Counted from the first letter of the stretch, positions 42,241-52,356 are shown. The stretch is DNA of 64,000 nt from Mycobacterium bohemicum DSM 44277 (GCF_001053185.1 NZ_CSTD01000002.1:255577-319576); one strand, 5' to 3'. Made by a program: numbers and translations. The notes: generated by a model from the sequence alone, not told the origin.

Positions 42241-42543
42241 ATGGCGATTGCAAGCGACTATGACGCACGCCGTGTATCCGATATCGAGGCGCAGGACGGT
42301 GCCGCGATACGCGAACTGGCGACCACCCTGCCGTCGTCGACCACCGCGGTGGTCGACGAGGACCCCAATGACGTGCACTTCTTCGAGCTGCCCGGCGCCG
42401 ACTTGTCCGGCGAAGAACTCTCGATCACCGTCATCCCGCAGCAGGCCGACGAGTTCACCTGCTCGAGTTGTTTCCTGGTGCAGCACCGCAGCCGGCTGCG
42501 CAACACCGGGCCCGGACCGCTGATCTGCGCAGACTGCGCCTGA
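42241..42543 (+). CDS. DUF4193 zinc-ribbon protein
   Basis: 100 aa with AAAGGA six bases before ATG 42241. FELPGADLSGEELSITVIPQQADEF then CSSCFLVQHRSRL and CADC form the DUF4193 signature with a likely CxxC/CxxC zinc site. Actinobacteria-specific and close to Rv2699c in type; function unknown. Acidic N-terminal half. Confidence 0.88.
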   Translation: MAIASDYDARRVSDIEAQDGAAIRELATTLPSSTTAVVDEDPNDVHFFELPGADLSGEELSITVIPQQADEFTCSSCFLVQHRSRLRNTGPGPLICADCA

Positions 42544-42611
42544 CAGCGCATCGGCAGGTGGGGGCACCGGAGCCTTGACCAAACCGGAAACCCCATGCTT
42601 GTGTCGTCTGC

Positions 42612-43982
42612 GTGGCAGGATTGGCTGTTCGCCGGGCGAACGCGGCGGATGACCTGACCCGTCCCCCCGGGCTGCCCGCGCCACGCCCACTCCGTTCGGG
42701 CTGCGCCGCCGCCTACGCGCTCGCCTACCTGGTCGGCGGCGAGCGCCGGATGCTGCGGTTGATCCGGCGTTACGGGCCGATCATGACGATGCCGATCCTC
42801 AGCCTGGGTGACGTCGCGATCGTGTCCGACCCCGAATTGGCCAAGCAGGTGTTCACCGCGCCAACCGACGTTCTGCTCGGCGGGGAGGGCGTGGGACCCG
42901 CCGCGGCGATCTATGGGTCGGGATCGATGTTTGTGCAGGAGGAGCCGGAGCATCAGCGGCGACGCAGGCTGCTGACCCCGTCCCTGCACGGCGTCGCGCT
43001 GAGCGGCTACGTGCCGGTCATGGAGAGCGCGGCCCGTGCGGCGATGCACGGCTGGCCCGTCGACCGGCCGTTCGAGATGCTGGGGGCGGCGCGGGCGCTG
43101 ATGCTCGACGTGATCGTCCGGGTGATGTTCGGGGTCGACGATCCCGACGACGTGCGGCGACTGGGCCGGCCCTTCGAGCGTCTGCTGAATCTTGGTGTGT
43201 CAGAACAGTTGACGGTGCGCTACGCGCTGCGCCACACGGGGGCGTTGCGGTTCTGGCCGCAGCGGGAGCGGGCCAGAAAGGGGATCGACGACGTCGTCAT
43301 GCCGCTCGTCGCGCGCCGCCGACGCGACCCGGCCCTCGACGATCGGACCGACATCCTCTCGCTGTTGATACGCGCGCGTGGCGACGGCGGTGAATCGTTG
43401 TCCGACAACGAGATTCGCGACGATGTCATCACCCTCATGCTGGCCGGCCACGAAACCACGGCGACGACGCTGGCCTGGGTCTTCGACCTGCTGTTGCACC
43501 ATCCCGACGCGCTGCGGCGCGTGCAGTCCGAAGCGCTGAGCGGCGAACAGGCCTACACGACCGCCGTGATCAACGAGACGCTCCGGATCCGGCCCCCGGC
43601 ACCGCTGACCGCCCGCGTGGCGGCCCGACCGTTCGAGATCGGGGGGTACCGCGTCGACCCCGGCACACGGATCGTCGTCCACATCATCGCGATCAACCGC
43701 AACCCGGGCACGTACGAATGTCCGAACGAGTTCCGGCCGCAGCGATTCCTCGGCGCCCATCCCCAAACGTATGCGTGGGTTCCGTTCGGCGGTGGCGTCA
43801 AACGCTGTCTGGGCGCGAGCTTTTCCATGCAGGAGCTGCTCACCGTGCTGCACACGCTGCTGCGCGAGGGCGAGTTTCGCGCCGTCGACGACAAGCTCGA
43901 GAAGATCGTGCGGCGCTCGATTATGCTCGCGCCCCGCAACGGCACCCGGGTGCGATTCCGTCCGGTCAAGCCCTCGCTCTGA
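42612..43982 (+). CDS. cytochrome P450 (CYP137-like)
   Basis: 456 aa from GTG 42612. I-helix LAGHETTATTLAW, K-helix NETLRIRPPAP (ExxR) and haem-binding FGGGVKRCLGASF are all present. Position and type match cyp137 (Rv3685c); substrate unknown. The first ~25 residues are Pro/Arg-rich without a membrane anchor, so it is a soluble bacterial P450. Start uncertain. Confidence 0.9.
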   Translation: MAGLAVRRANAADDLTRPPGLPAPRPLRSGCAAAYALAYLVGGERRMLRLIRRYGPIMTMPILSLGDVAIVSDPELAKQVFTAPTDVLLGGEGVGPAAAIYGSGSMFVQEEPEHQRRRRLLTPSLHGVALSGYVPVMESAARAAMHGWPVDRPFEMLGAARALMLDVIVRVMFGVDDPDDVRRLGRPFERLLNLGVSEQLTVRYALRHTGALRFWPQRERARKGIDDVVMPLVARRRRDPALDDRTDILSLLIRARGDGGESLSDNEIRDDVITLMLAGHETTATTLAWVFDLLLHHPDALRRVQSEALSGEQAYTTAVINETLRIRPPAPLTARVAARPFEIGGYRVDPGTRIVVHIIAINRNPGTYECPNEFRPQRFLGAHPQTYAWVPFGGGVKRCLGASFSMQELLTVLHTLLREGEFRAVDDKLEKIVRRSIMLAPRNGTRVRFRPVKPSL

Positions 43983-44137
43983 CCGGACGCCGGCGCGGCG
44001 AGGGAACTGGCCCCGGCCGGGGTATTCGCCCGGGCCGTCCGAAACCTGCTGGGCCCCATCCCGACACCAATCGTTGGCATGGCGTTCACCCTCCGGCACC
44101 AACTCGAATCATTTCTGAAACCGGGGTACAAACGTTC

Positions 44138-45166
44138 GTGGACATCGATGGGAGGACCGATGAGTGCGCCGCGCAGAGTGCGAATGCGGTACCGATTGTG
44201 AGCAGTCCTCGGCTGCACGTCGCGTTCGTGTGCAGTTTCAATCGCGCCCGGTCGGTGATGGCCGCCGCGATCTTCGCCGACCAGCTTCGTGAGCGTGGTC
44301 TGAGCGATCTGGTGCGCGTGACCAGTGCGGGCACCGCCGCCTGCCCGGGTGATCACGCCGACGAGCAGGCGTGCGCGGTACTGCGAGAACGTGGTTGTCC
44401 GGAGCCGGTGGATCATCGGGCTGCGCTGCTCGGCGATGAGCACATCGGAGCCGATTTGGTGGTCGCGCTGGGTCGCGAGCACGTCGGGGTGTTGCAGGTG
44501 TGCGGCGTCGAGGACGACCGGCTTGCGTGCGTCGACGTCCGAAACCCGATCTTCGGCGCCGATTTCGAGCAGGCGTTCGACGCTATCGACGCGGCCATGC
44601 CCGGGCTGCATGAGTGGCTCGACGGGCGCCTGACCGAGCCGGGCTTCGGCCGCTTGGAAACTGCCGTGGGCTTTCGCTTCTGGACGGGCGCGTCCGGCGA
44701 TGTGCTGAGATCCCCCTACCTTTCGCACATCACGTGGCCGACCAAATGGTCCCATGCCGAGTGCGCCAACCCCGAGCACGTACCGCCGGCGCCGGGGTGC
44801 GAGTGTGGCTGGTACGCCGATATCGAGGTCGCAGATTTGATCGCGCGGGCGCGCGGATTCCCCAGGGTGGCGCGGGACGTGGCGCGACTGGGGGTGGTGG
44901 ATCCGCCGTGGTCGTATCTGGTTGTCGGCAAGGTTCAATTGTTCGACGTGCTGCCGTTCCGGCCGCCGCCCACGATGGTGATCAGCCCGCGTGCCGAGTA
45001 CCGGGCACGCTTGGGCGGCATCCTCGAGCTCGGCCTCCTGGACACCGACGGGGGACCGGAGGCGGTGGCGTTCGGCCAGGAGTTGTCGGAGAGATACGAC
45101 GTGGAGGTCCTGGACATCAGCGATCGCGGCCTGCTTGACGACTTCGCCCCGGGCACCGGCGGGTGA
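44138..45166 (+). CDS. LMW phosphatase-like protein fused to C-terminal CxCGWYA domain
   Basis: About 342 aa from GTG 44138, or 322 from GTG 44198. Residues ~25-175 are a low-molecular-weight phosphotyrosine phosphatase/arsenate reductase fold with P-loop FVCSFNRARS (CX5RS). The usual general-acid Asp-Pro is VRNP here, so Asp is replaced by Asn. Residues ~185-260 contain GFRFWTG...SPYLSHITWP and CECGWYADIEVADLI, a W/C-rich module recurrent in mycobacterial proteins of unknown role. The remainder has no match I recognise. Not at this place in H37Rv; probably acquired. Confidence 0.65.
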   Translation: MDIDGRTDECAAQSANAVPIVSSPRLHVAFVCSFNRARSVMAAAIFADQLRERGLSDLVRVTSAGTAACPGDHADEQACAVLRERGCPEPVDHRAALLGDEHIGADLVVALGREHVGVLQVCGVEDDRLACVDVRNPIFGADFEQAFDAIDAAMPGLHEWLDGRLTEPGFGRLETAVGFRFWTGASGDVLRSPYLSHITWPTKWSHAECANPEHVPPAPGCECGWYADIEVADLIARARGFPRVARDVARLGVVDPPWSYLVVGKVQLFDVLPFRPPPTMVISPRAEYRARLGGILELGLLDTDGGPEAVAFGQELSERYDVEVLDISDRGLLDDFAPGTGG

Positions 45167-45305
45167 GCACACGACCGAGTGACCGTTTGGATCGGCGGCC
45201 CTCGTGACGGTGCGGGCCGCTGCGGCGCGGTCGCCCAGTGCGCCCGGAGTGTCGCCCAAAGGGTGTCCCGGCGTGTCATAGCCGTCTAGTAGCTTCATCG
45301 GCGCC

Positions 45306-45878
45306 ATGGACAAAATCTTCGGGTCCCTTCTCGTGTTTGGGCTCGCCCTCCCTTGGTATTTCACGCAGCGGGCGACCGGCAGCGTCGTGGCGGGCTGCTC
45401 GGCCGGCTTGGGCGGGCTGCTGGCGACGGTGGTCATCCTGTTGTGGCTGTCCGTCCGGCGCGACCGCTACCGGGCCGGACGGCAGCGCAGGCGCGATCTT
45501 CAGAACCTGAGATCCGATCTCCCGGACATCGACGAGATGTCGGGTGTGCAGTTCGAAGAATTCGTGGCGGCCCAGCTCAGGATGCGCGGCTGGAGCGTCG
45601 AGCACACCGCCAGCACGGGTGACTACGGGGTGGATCTCGTCGCCCAGAAGGACGGCACCCGCATGGCCGTGCAGTGCAAGAGGCAGGCGAAGACCGTTGG
45701 CGTCGCGGCGGTTCAACAGGTGGTTTCCGGTGCGGCACACCACCGTTGCCGTCGCGCCGTCGTGGTGACGAACCAGGCGTTCACAAAGGCGGCCAAGCAA
45801 TTGGCCGCCACCCATGGTTGCCGCCTGGTCGGACGGGAGCAGTTGCACATCTGGGTCGGTGGTGATCTCCGACGGTGA
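45306..45878 (+). CDS. membrane-anchored Mrr-type restriction endonuclease
   Basis: 190 aa from ATG 45306. Two N-terminal membrane segments (LLVFGLALPWYF, GLGGLLATVVILLWLSV), a basic linker, then an Mrr catalytic domain: FEEFVAAQLRMRGW, DYGVDLVAQKDG and VQCKRQ give the D-Q-K of the PD-(D/E)xK fold, followed by AAVQQVVSGAAHH. Mrr enzymes cut modified DNA, but membrane-tethered versions are widespread and their function is not settled. No modification methylase nearby. Confidence 0.82.
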   Translation: MDKIFGSLLVFGLALPWYFTQRATGSVVAGCSAGLGGLLATVVILLWLSVRRDRYRAGRQRRRDLQNLRSDLPDIDEMSGVQFEEFVAAQLRMRGWSVEHTASTGDYGVDLVAQKDGTRMAVQCKRQAKTVGVAAVQQVVSGAAHHRCRRAVVVTNQAFTKAAKQLAATHGCRLVGREQLHIWVGGDLRR

Positions 45879-46006
45879 AGGCGCGGTTTCGGTGCGGGGC
45901 TCGCTAACTGACGAATGGACTGGACGAGTGGAAGTCCATGCCGGGAACTAGTGTCAGCGTCTATGGTCGGCGAGCCGAATCCGATCCGCGACGGGGTGGG
46001 TGGCCG

Positions 46007-46828
46007 GTGATCGGCAGCACCGCAGCCACCCGATTGACCCGTGCGCTGCTGGCCGCCCAACTGGTGGCCGCGTCGATCAGCGGGTGCGGCACGCCACATC
46101 GGGCGCCGTCGGCCTCGGGCGAGGGGGTGATCACCGTCTTCACCGCACAGGCTCTCCAGGTGGCCTTCACGCGGATCGGCGACGAGTTTCACACCTACAA
46201 CCCGTTCAGCAGTGTGCAATTCACCTTCGGCTTCTCGCCGTACCTGGTCACTCAACTCACCCAGGGTGCGTCCGGCGACGTGTTCGCGGCGGGCAACACC
46301 AACGACATGGACCAAGTCGCGCGGGCCGGCCTGCTGGCCGGAGCCCCCGTCGCGTTTGCTTCCAACACGCTGGCGATCGTCGTCGCCCCGGGCAATCCGA
46401 AGAAGGTCGCCTCCTTCGGCGACCTGAATCGGCCGGACCTCAAGGTCGCCGTCTGCGCAACGCAGGTGCAAGAACCCGGTGCCGGGTCCGCCGCCGGCCT
46501 ACCCTGCGGCGTGGCTCTGGACAAGGTGGAGCAGGCCTCCGGCGTACGGCTGGCTCACGCCACCGAGGTCAACCGCAGCGAGGACGTCCTGCAGAAAGTG
46601 ATCGACCGCGACGTCGACGCCGGCGTGGTCTACGCCAGCGACGCGACGGCCGGCGGTGCCAGTCTCACGCGAGTGCCATTTCCCGAGGCCGCCGGCGTGG
46701 TCGTCACCTATCCCATCGCGGTCCTGAAGGGATCGAAGAACCCCGAGCTGGCGCGAAAATTCATCGACATGGTGACCAGTCAGCCCGGCCAGGCCATCCT
46801 CGACGACTGCGGGTTCGCCGCACCGTGA
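46007..46828 (+). CDS. modA: molybdate-binding lipoprotein (ModA type), orphan
   Basis: About 273 aa from GTG 46007; ATG 45938 would give an over-long n-region. Lipobox near ASISGC, cleaved before Cys. ITVFTAQALQVAFTRIGDEF, GASGDVFAAGNTNDMDQ, SNTLAIVVAPGNP and DAGVVYASDA are ModA/WtpA motifs for an oxyanion-binding periplasmic protein. No modB or modC beside it. It might feed molybdenum to the FdhA enzyme, but that link is only a guess. Confidence 0.82.
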   Translation: MIGSTAATRLTRALLAAQLVAASISGCGTPHRAPSASGEGVITVFTAQALQVAFTRIGDEFHTYNPFSSVQFTFGFSPYLVTQLTQGASGDVFAAGNTNDMDQVARAGLLAGAPVAFASNTLAIVVAPGNPKKVASFGDLNRPDLKVAVCATQVQEPGAGSAAGLPCGVALDKVEQASGVRLAHATEVNRSEDVLQKVIDRDVDAGVVYASDATAGGASLTRVPFPEAAGVVVTYPIAVLKGSKNPELARKFIDMVTSQPGQAILDDCGFAAP

Positions 46829-46886
46829 GCCGCCGCGGCGCCGTCCGATGGCCAACGCCGATTCCGCCGGGTTGCCGACGACAGGG

Positions 46887-46960
<74 letters not shown>

Positions 46961-47021
46961 CGTGAAGCTCCGACAGCCTATCGCACCGGCCCAGCGACCC
47001 GCCAAACCGCAGGCAGTCTCC

Positions 47022-48125
47022 TCATTTCCACGCGCCGTTGCGCTCGAATTGCGCCAGCGCCCCGGCGTGGCAGGCCGGATCGAGCCCCTGCGCGGTGACC
47101 CAGTCGTCGTTGAAATAGGTGTCGCGGTAGCGGTCGCCGCTGTCGGCGAGCAGGGTGACCACCGAGCCGCCGCGGCCCTCGGCGACCATCTCGGCCAGCA
47201 GGCCGAAGGCGCCCCACAGGTTGGTGCCGGTCGACGGCCCGACCCGGCGTCCCAGGACGGCACTGGCGTGGTGCGCGGCGGCGACGGAGGCCGCGTCGGG
47301 GACGGCGACCATGAGGTCGACGACGCCGGGCAGGAAGGACGGCTCCACCCGCGGCCTGCCGATGCCCTCGATCCGCGACGACTTCGGCATCACGGCGTCG
47401 TCCCGGTGCCCCGAATACGCGGGGAAGAACGCGGAGTTCTCCGGGTCGACCACGCACAACCGGGTGGCGTGGCGCCGGTAGCGGATGTAGCGGCCGATGG
47501 TCGCGCTGGTTCCGCCGGTGCCGGCGCCGACCACGATCCACTCGGGGACGGGGTGGAGCTCGTCGCGCATCTGCTCGTAGATGGACTCGGCGATGTTGTT
47601 GTTGCCCCGCCAGTCGGTGGCGCGCTCGGCGTTGGTGAACTGGTCGAGGTAGTGCCCCCCGGCCTCGTCGGCGACCCGCTGAGCCTCGGCGTACACCTGG
47701 CTAGAGTCTTGCACGAAATGGCAACGGCCGCCTTGTGATTGGATGAGTGCCACCTTCGCGGGGCTGGTGTTCGCCGGCATCACGGCGACGAAGGGCAGGC
47801 CCAGCAGGGCCGCGAAGTAGGCCTCGGACACGGCCGTCGAACCGGACGAGGCCTCGACGATCGTGGTGCCCTCGTCGACCCAGCCGTTGCACAGCGCATA
47901 GAGAAACAACGACCGCGCCAGGCGGTGTTTGAGGCTGCCCGTGATGTGCGTCGACTCGTCCTTGAGGTAGAGCGCGACACCGGCGTCGGCGGACCAGGAC
48001 GGCAACGGATACCGCAGCAGGTGCGTGTCGGCGCTGCGGCGCGCGTCGGCCTGAAGCAACCGGATGGCGTTGTCCACCCAGCCCCGCGCGCGGGTGCGCG
48101 CGGCGATCCGGGTGGGATCGTTCAA
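47022..48125 (-). CDS. PLP-dependent cysteine synthase-like enzyme
   Basis: 367 aa from TTG 48125, which overlaps the phosphoesterase stop as TTGA; a shorter start is possible since Rv3684 is annotated at ~346 aa. Fold-type II PLP enzyme: [15 protein letters not shown] holds the Schiff-base Lys, [13 protein letters not shown] the substrate loop, [16 protein letters not shown] the phosphate-binding Gly loop. More like a cystathionine beta-synthase/lyase branch than CysK. Substrate unknown. Confidence 0.85.
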   Translation of the reverse strand: MNDPTRIAARTRARGWVDNAIRLLQADARRSADTHLLRYPLPSWSADAGVALYLKDESTHITGSLKHRLARSLFLYALCNGWVDEGTTIVEASSGSTAVSEAYFAALLGLPFVAVMPANTSPAKVALIQSQGGRCHFVQDSSQVYAEAQRVADEAGGHYLDQFTNAERATDWRGNNNIAESIYEQMRDELHPVPEWIVVGAGTGGTSATIGRYIRYRRHATRLCVVDPENSAFFPAYSGHRDDAVMPKSSRIEGIGRPRVEPSFLPGVVDLMVAVPDAASVAAAHHASAVLGRRVGPSTGTNLWGAFGLLAEMVAEGRGGSVVTLLADSGDRYRDTYFNDDWVTAQGLDPACHAGALAQFERNGAWK

Positions 48126-49081
48126 CGCACCGAGGCGGTGGGCTGCGAGCGGCCCAGGTCGCTGGCCGTCTCCCGGCCACCCATCGGGGCGGCGATCAGC
48201 GTCAGCAGGGTGGCCTCGGGCCTGCAGCAGAACCGCACCGGCGCGAAAGGCGAGGTCCCTATCCCGGCGGACACGTGCAAGTGCATGTTGGCGCCCCAGC
48301 GCGACGGACCCTTCGCCCGCGACCGGTCCAGGCCGCAGTTGGTCACCAGCGCCCCGTAGAACGGCAGACACACCTGTCCGCCGTGGGTGTGCCCGGCCAT
48401 CACCAGCTGGTACCCGTCGGCCGCGAACCGATCCAGCACCCTCGGCTCGGGGGAATGCACCAGGCCCAGCCGCAGGTTGGCGGCCGGGCTGGCCGGGCCC
48501 GCGATCGTGTCGTACCGGTCGCGGTCGAGGTGGGGGTCGTCGACGCCCGCGGCGGCGACGTGCAGCCCGGCCACCTCGAACTCGCGTCGGGTGTGGGTGA
48601 GGTCCAGCCAGCCCCGCTCGGTGAACGCCGCGCGCAGATCCTGCCAGGGCAGCGGCTCGCCGCGGGTGCGGTGCGACGGGTTGGTCACGTAGTTCAGCGG
48701 GTTCTTCAGGCGCGGCCCGAAGTAGTCGTTGCTGCCGAAGACGAACACGCCGGGCCGCCCGAGGAGGTCACCGAGGGCCTGGATGACGGCGGGGACCGCC
48801 TTGGGGTGGGCCAGGTTGTCGCCGGTGTTGACCACCAGGTCGGGCTCCCAGGCGGCCAGCTCGCGCAGCCAGGCCTGCTTGCGGCGCTGTTCGGGCGTCA
48901 TGTGGAGGTCGCTGATGTGCAGCACCCGCAGCGGCTTGGACCCCGGCGTCAGCACCGGCATCGTGATCTCGCGCAGGACGAAGGCGTTGCGCTCGACGAC
49001 CGCCGCGTAGCCCAGGCCGGCCACGGCCGAACCGAGCGCGGCGGCACCGGCGCGAATCAACACGGGTAAAACGTCAGCCAT
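48122..49081 (-). CDS. metallophosphoesterase
   Basis: 319 aa from ATG 49081, same length as Rv3683. Metal motifs [33 protein letters not shown] and AGHTHGGQ are complete. A short hydrophobic N-terminal segment may anchor it. TACGCT six bases ahead of the ATG suggests a leaderless or nearly leaderless transcript. Substrate unknown. Same transcript as the cysteine synthase-like gene. Confidence 0.9.
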   Translation of the reverse strand: MADVLPVLIRAGAAALGSAVAGLGYAAVVERNAFVLREITMPVLTPGSKPLRVLHISDLHMTPEQRRKQAWLRELAAWEPDLVVNTGDNLAHPKAVPAVIQALGDLLGRPGVFVFGSNDYFGPRLKNPLNYVTNPSHRTRGEPLPWQDLRAAFTERGWLDLTHTRREFEVAGLHVAAAGVDDPHLDRDRYDTIAGPASPAANLRLGLVHSPEPRVLDRFAADGYQLVMAGHTHGGQVCLPFYGALVTNCGLDRSRAKGPSRWGANMHLHVSAGIGTSPFAPVRFCCRPEATLLTLIAAPMGGRETASDLGRSQPTASVR

Positions 49082-49155
49082 GCAAAAAGCGTACTGCCGG
49101 TCGCGGATTGGCCGCGTCATTAACTGCGCCACAGCGGGCGGTGGCGGCCCGGTGC

Positions 49156-51591
49156 TTACGGCGGCGGCTGCCCGGGCGGCGGCGGTGGCGCCAGCAGCGG
49201 AATGGTGATCGGCGGCAGCCCCGGGATCTCCACCACCTGCGAGCCGACCGGCGGGGGCGCGCCGGGGGCGCCCTCCGGCGGCGGGGGAGGCGCCGGCGGG
49301 ATCCCGTTGCTCACCTGAATCGTGACGATGGAGCCCGGGATCGTCTGGCCGCTGGGCGAGGTCCCGACCACCTCACCGAGCTCCGCGCTGCTGTTGACGG
49401 GATTGGTCTGATCGGCCACCTGGAACCCGGCGTCCTTGAGCCGTTGGCGGGCGGCGTCCACCTTCAGCCCGGCGACGCTCGGGACGCGCGAGGCCGGTGA
49501 GCCGTCGACGTAGCGGGGATCGGTGGGCGGCAACGCCACCGGCCCGAAGGCCGTCGCGATCGGCTTCATCGCGGTGAACCAGGTTCGGGCCGGCTCGTTG
49601 CCCCCGTACAGGTCGCCCTCACCGCAGTGGCGCAGCGGGGACGAGCACAGGTCCGTCGGGTGCGTCGAGTCGTCGTAGATGTAGTTCGCCGCCGCGTAGT
49701 GGCTGGTGAATCCCACGAAGCCCGACGAGCGGTGCGCTTCGGTGGTGCCCGTCTTGCCGGACACCGGCAGGTCCCAGCCCGCCGCCCCGGCCGAACCCGC
49801 CGCCGTGCCGCCGCCCACCGCGTCCTTGCTCATCGCGTTCGCCAGGGTGTTCGCCAGCCCCTCGGGGACCACCTGGTCGCAGGTCTCGGTGGTCACGGCG
49901 ACCTCGTTGCCGTTGCGGTCGATGAGCTTGTCGATCGGGTTCGGCGGGCACCACACCCCGCCCGAGGCCAGCGTCGCCGCGACGTTGGACAGCTCCAGCG
50001 CGTTCACCTCGATGGGCCCCAGGGTGAAGGACCCGATGTTCTGGCGCTTGACGAAGTCGGCCAGGCTTTCGTTGCTGTCCGGGTTGTAGGTCCGCGCCGT
50101 GCCCGGGTCCGCGTAGGACCGCAGGCCGAGCTTGACGGCCATGTCCACCGCACGCGCCACCCCGATCTGGGTGATCAGCTTGGCGAAGGCGGTGTTGGGG
50201 GAGGTGGCCAGGGCGTCGGTGACGCTCATCGAGCCGCGGTAGTTGCCGGCGTTGACCACGCACCAGGTGTCCTTCGGGCAGCCCTTGGCGCCGCCGCTTC
50301 CGAAGCCCTTGGCCTGGAACCGCGGTGGCGCTTCCAACGTGGCGTTGATGCCCATGCCCATGTCCAGCGCGGCCGCGGTGGTGAAAATCTTGAAGATGGA
50401 GCCGGCGCCATCGCCAACCAGGGAGAACGGCTGCGGCCGCATTGTCTCGCCGGCGTCGGTGTTCAGCCCGTAGGTGCGGTTGCTGGCCATCGCCATCACC
50501 TTGTGCGAATCCTTGCCCGGCTGGATCACGCTCATCACGCTAGAGATGCCGGGCAAGGTCGGGCTGGCGAACTTGTCGATGGCCGCCTTGACGGGGATCT
50601 GCACGTCCGGGTTCAGCGTGGTGCGGATCAGGTAGCCGCCGCGGGCCACCTGTTCCTTGCTGATCCCCGCGCGCGACAGGTACTCCTGAACGTAGTCGCA
50701 GAAGAAGGCGCGGTCACCGGCGGCGATGCAGCCCCGCGGCAGCTCGTTGGGCTGCGGCAATATCCCCAGCGGGGTGGCCTTGGCGGCGCGCAGGGCGTCG
50801 GCCTCGGCCGGCAGGTTCTCGATCATGGTGTCCAGCACGACGTTGCGCCGGGCCAGGGCGCCGTCGGGATTGGTGTACGGATTGAGCGCGCTGGTCGACT
50901 GCACCATCCCGGCCAGCAGGGCCGCCTGCTGCCAGTTCAGGTCGGAGGCGTTGATGCCGAAGTACGTCTGGGCCGCGTCCTGCACGCCGAACGAGCCGTT
51001 GCCGAACGACACCAGGTTCAGGTACCGGGTCAGGATCTCGGGCTTGCTGAACGTCTTGTCCAGCGTGAGGGCCATCCGGATCTCGCGCAGCTTGCGCGCC
51101 GGGGTGGTTTCCACGGCCGCGCGCTTCTCGGCGTCGGTCTTGGCGGTCACCAGCAGCTGATAGTTCTTGATGTACTGCTGCTCGATGGTCGAGCCGCCGC
51201 GGGTGTCGACGTCACCGCGGGCGTATCCGGCCAGGCCGGTCAGGGTGCCCTTCCAGTCCACGCCGTTGTGGTCGGCGAACCGCTTGTCCTCGATGGAGAC
51301 GATGGCCAGCTTCATCGTGTTGGCGATCTTGTCGCCGGGCACCTCGAAGCGGCGCTGCGAGTACAGCCAGGCGATGGTGTTGCCCTTCGCGTCGACCATC
51401 GTCGACACCGCCGGGATTTCGCCCTGCAGGAGCTGCGCCGAGCCGTTGGCGACCACTTCCGACGCCCGGTTCGACATCAGCCCCAGGCCGCCGGCCAGCG
51501 GGAACATCAGCGCGGTGGCCACCACGCTGGCCAACAGGCAGCACCCCGCGAGCTTGAGAACGGTGAGCGCTACCGGCGGCCGGTCTGACAT
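49156..51591 (-). CDS. ponA2: bifunctional penicillin-binding protein 1A/B type
   Basis: 811 aa from ATG 51591 (MSDRPPVALTVLKLAG). One N-terminal membrane helix; GT51 glycosyltransferase (~60-260, SIEDKRFADHNGVDW, GGSTIEQQYIKNY); transpeptidase (~350-680) with serine in GSIFKIF, SPN-type SPNTAF and SGKTGTTE; one PASTA domain (~700-765, RVPSVAGLKVDAARQRL) and a Pro-rich tail. Polymerises and cross-links peptidoglycan. Intact. TACGCT seven bases upstream of ATG suggests a leaderless mRNA. Confidence 0.96.
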   Translation of the reverse strand: MSDRPPVALTVLKLAGCCLLASVVATALMFPLAGGLGLMSNRASEVVANGSAQLLQGEIPAVSTMVDAKGNTIAWLYSQRRFEVPGDKIANTMKLAIVSIEDKRFADHNGVDWKGTLTGLAGYARGDVDTRGGSTIEQQYIKNYQLLVTAKTDAEKRAAVETTPARKLREIRMALTLDKTFSKPEILTRYLNLVSFGNGSFGVQDAAQTYFGINASDLNWQQAALLAGMVQSTSALNPYTNPDGALARRNVVLDTMIENLPAEADALRAAKATPLGILPQPNELPRGCIAAGDRAFFCDYVQEYLSRAGISKEQVARGGYLIRTTLNPDVQIPVKAAIDKFASPTLPGISSVMSVIQPGKDSHKVMAMASNRTYGLNTDAGETMRPQPFSLVGDGAGSIFKIFTTAAALDMGMGINATLEAPPRFQAKGFGSGGAKGCPKDTWCVVNAGNYRGSMSVTDALATSPNTAFAKLITQIGVARAVDMAVKLGLRSYADPGTARTYNPDSNESLADFVKRQNIGSFTLGPIEVNALELSNVAATLASGGVWCPPNPIDKLIDRNGNEVAVTTETCDQVVPEGLANTLANAMSKDAVGGGTAAGSAGAAGWDLPVSGKTGTTEAHRSSGFVGFTSHYAAANYIYDDSTHPTDLCSSPLRHCGEGDLYGGNEPARTWFTAMKPIATAFGPVALPPTDPRYVDGSPASRVPSVAGLKVDAARQRLKDAGFQVADQTNPVNSSAELGEVVGTSPSGQTIPGSIVTIQVSNGIPPAPPPPPEGAPGAPPPVGSQVVEIPGLPPITIPLLAPPPPPGQPPP

Positions 51592-51950
51592 GCGTACTAG
51601 CGTAGCGGCCCCCCGACTCGCCGCCGGGCGCCGATTCTGCAAAAATTAACCCACCCGTTGACCAGCGAACTTAGTATGAGGTGATGGCAAAATTTTCCTC
51701 GGCGTCACTGATCGGTCGCCCGGAGGAACCTGCTCGTCGGCCCTCCGGAGCTAGCGTTTTAGGCCAAGACTGCACGCGCGTCCCAAAAAAAGGTTATCGG
51801 ACTGTTGCGCAATCGCCACTTGACCACCTAACTTAGACACACGGTGAGATTCGCATAACACCGAATTGCACAGTGTGGCGTGGATCGCAACAGGGTCTAC
51901 ACACGCAGGAGGGCGGTCGCGAGGAGCGGCCGGGAGAAGGGAAACAGCTC
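51592..51950. other. ponA2-whiB4 divergent intergenic region
   Basis: 359 bases without a supported gene. It holds a ponA2 -10 element (TACGCT, reverse strand, 51604-51599) and two near-identical 17-mers 162 bases apart: TTGACCAGCGAACTTAG (51658-51674) and TTGACCACCTAACTTAG (51820-51836), each followed 6-7 bases later by GTGA. These may be regulator sites or duplicated promoters of whiB4. Otherwise no structure that I can support. Confidence 0.55.
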
Positions 51951-52301
51951 GTGTCAGGTACACGGCCCGCCGCGCGGAGGACCAACATCGCGGCTGCACA
52001 AGGGGTGCTCCGGAGCGTCGACGCCGAGGAGCGGATCACCTGGGTGTCAAAAGCGTTGTGTCGGACCACCGATCCCGACGAACTCTTCGTACGCGGTGCA
52101 GCTCAGCGCAAGGCCGCGGTGATCTGTCGGCACTGCCCGGTGATGCAGGAGTGCGGAGCCGACGCGCTCGACAACAAGGTCGAGTTCGGTGTGTGGGGCG
52201 GAATGACCGAGCGTCAGCGCCGGGCCCTGCTCAAGCAGCACCCGGAGGTCGTTTCCTGGGCCGACTACTTCGACAAGCGGCGGAACCGCAGCGTCGGCTG
52301 A
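51951..52301 (+). CDS. whiB4: WhiB-family Fe-S redox regulator WhiB4
   Basis: 116 aa from GTG 51951, preceded by AGAAGGGA. Four Cys for the [4Fe-4S] cluster: one in ALCRTTDPDELF and three in ICRHCPVMQEC; then the GVWGG turn (EFGVWGGMTERQRRALL). N-terminus SGTRPAARRTNIAAAQGVLRS matches Rv3681c. O2-sensitive regulator of redox genes. Translation from an upstream in-frame GTG would add 26 residues without family support. Confidence 0.94.
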   Translation: MSGTRPAARRTNIAAAQGVLRSVDAEERITWVSKALCRTTDPDELFVRGAAQRKAAVICRHCPVMQECGADALDNKVEFGVWGGMTERQRRALLKQHPEVVSWADYFDKRRNRSVG

Positions 52302-52356
52302 CGGCATCCTCAGGACTGGCACCCCTCCAGCTTCCCGCCCTTCGTGCGGCAGGTCC

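Noticed and set aside
46007..46828. Complete molybdate transporter
   Set aside because: Only the binding protein is present; no permease or ATPase gene within reach.
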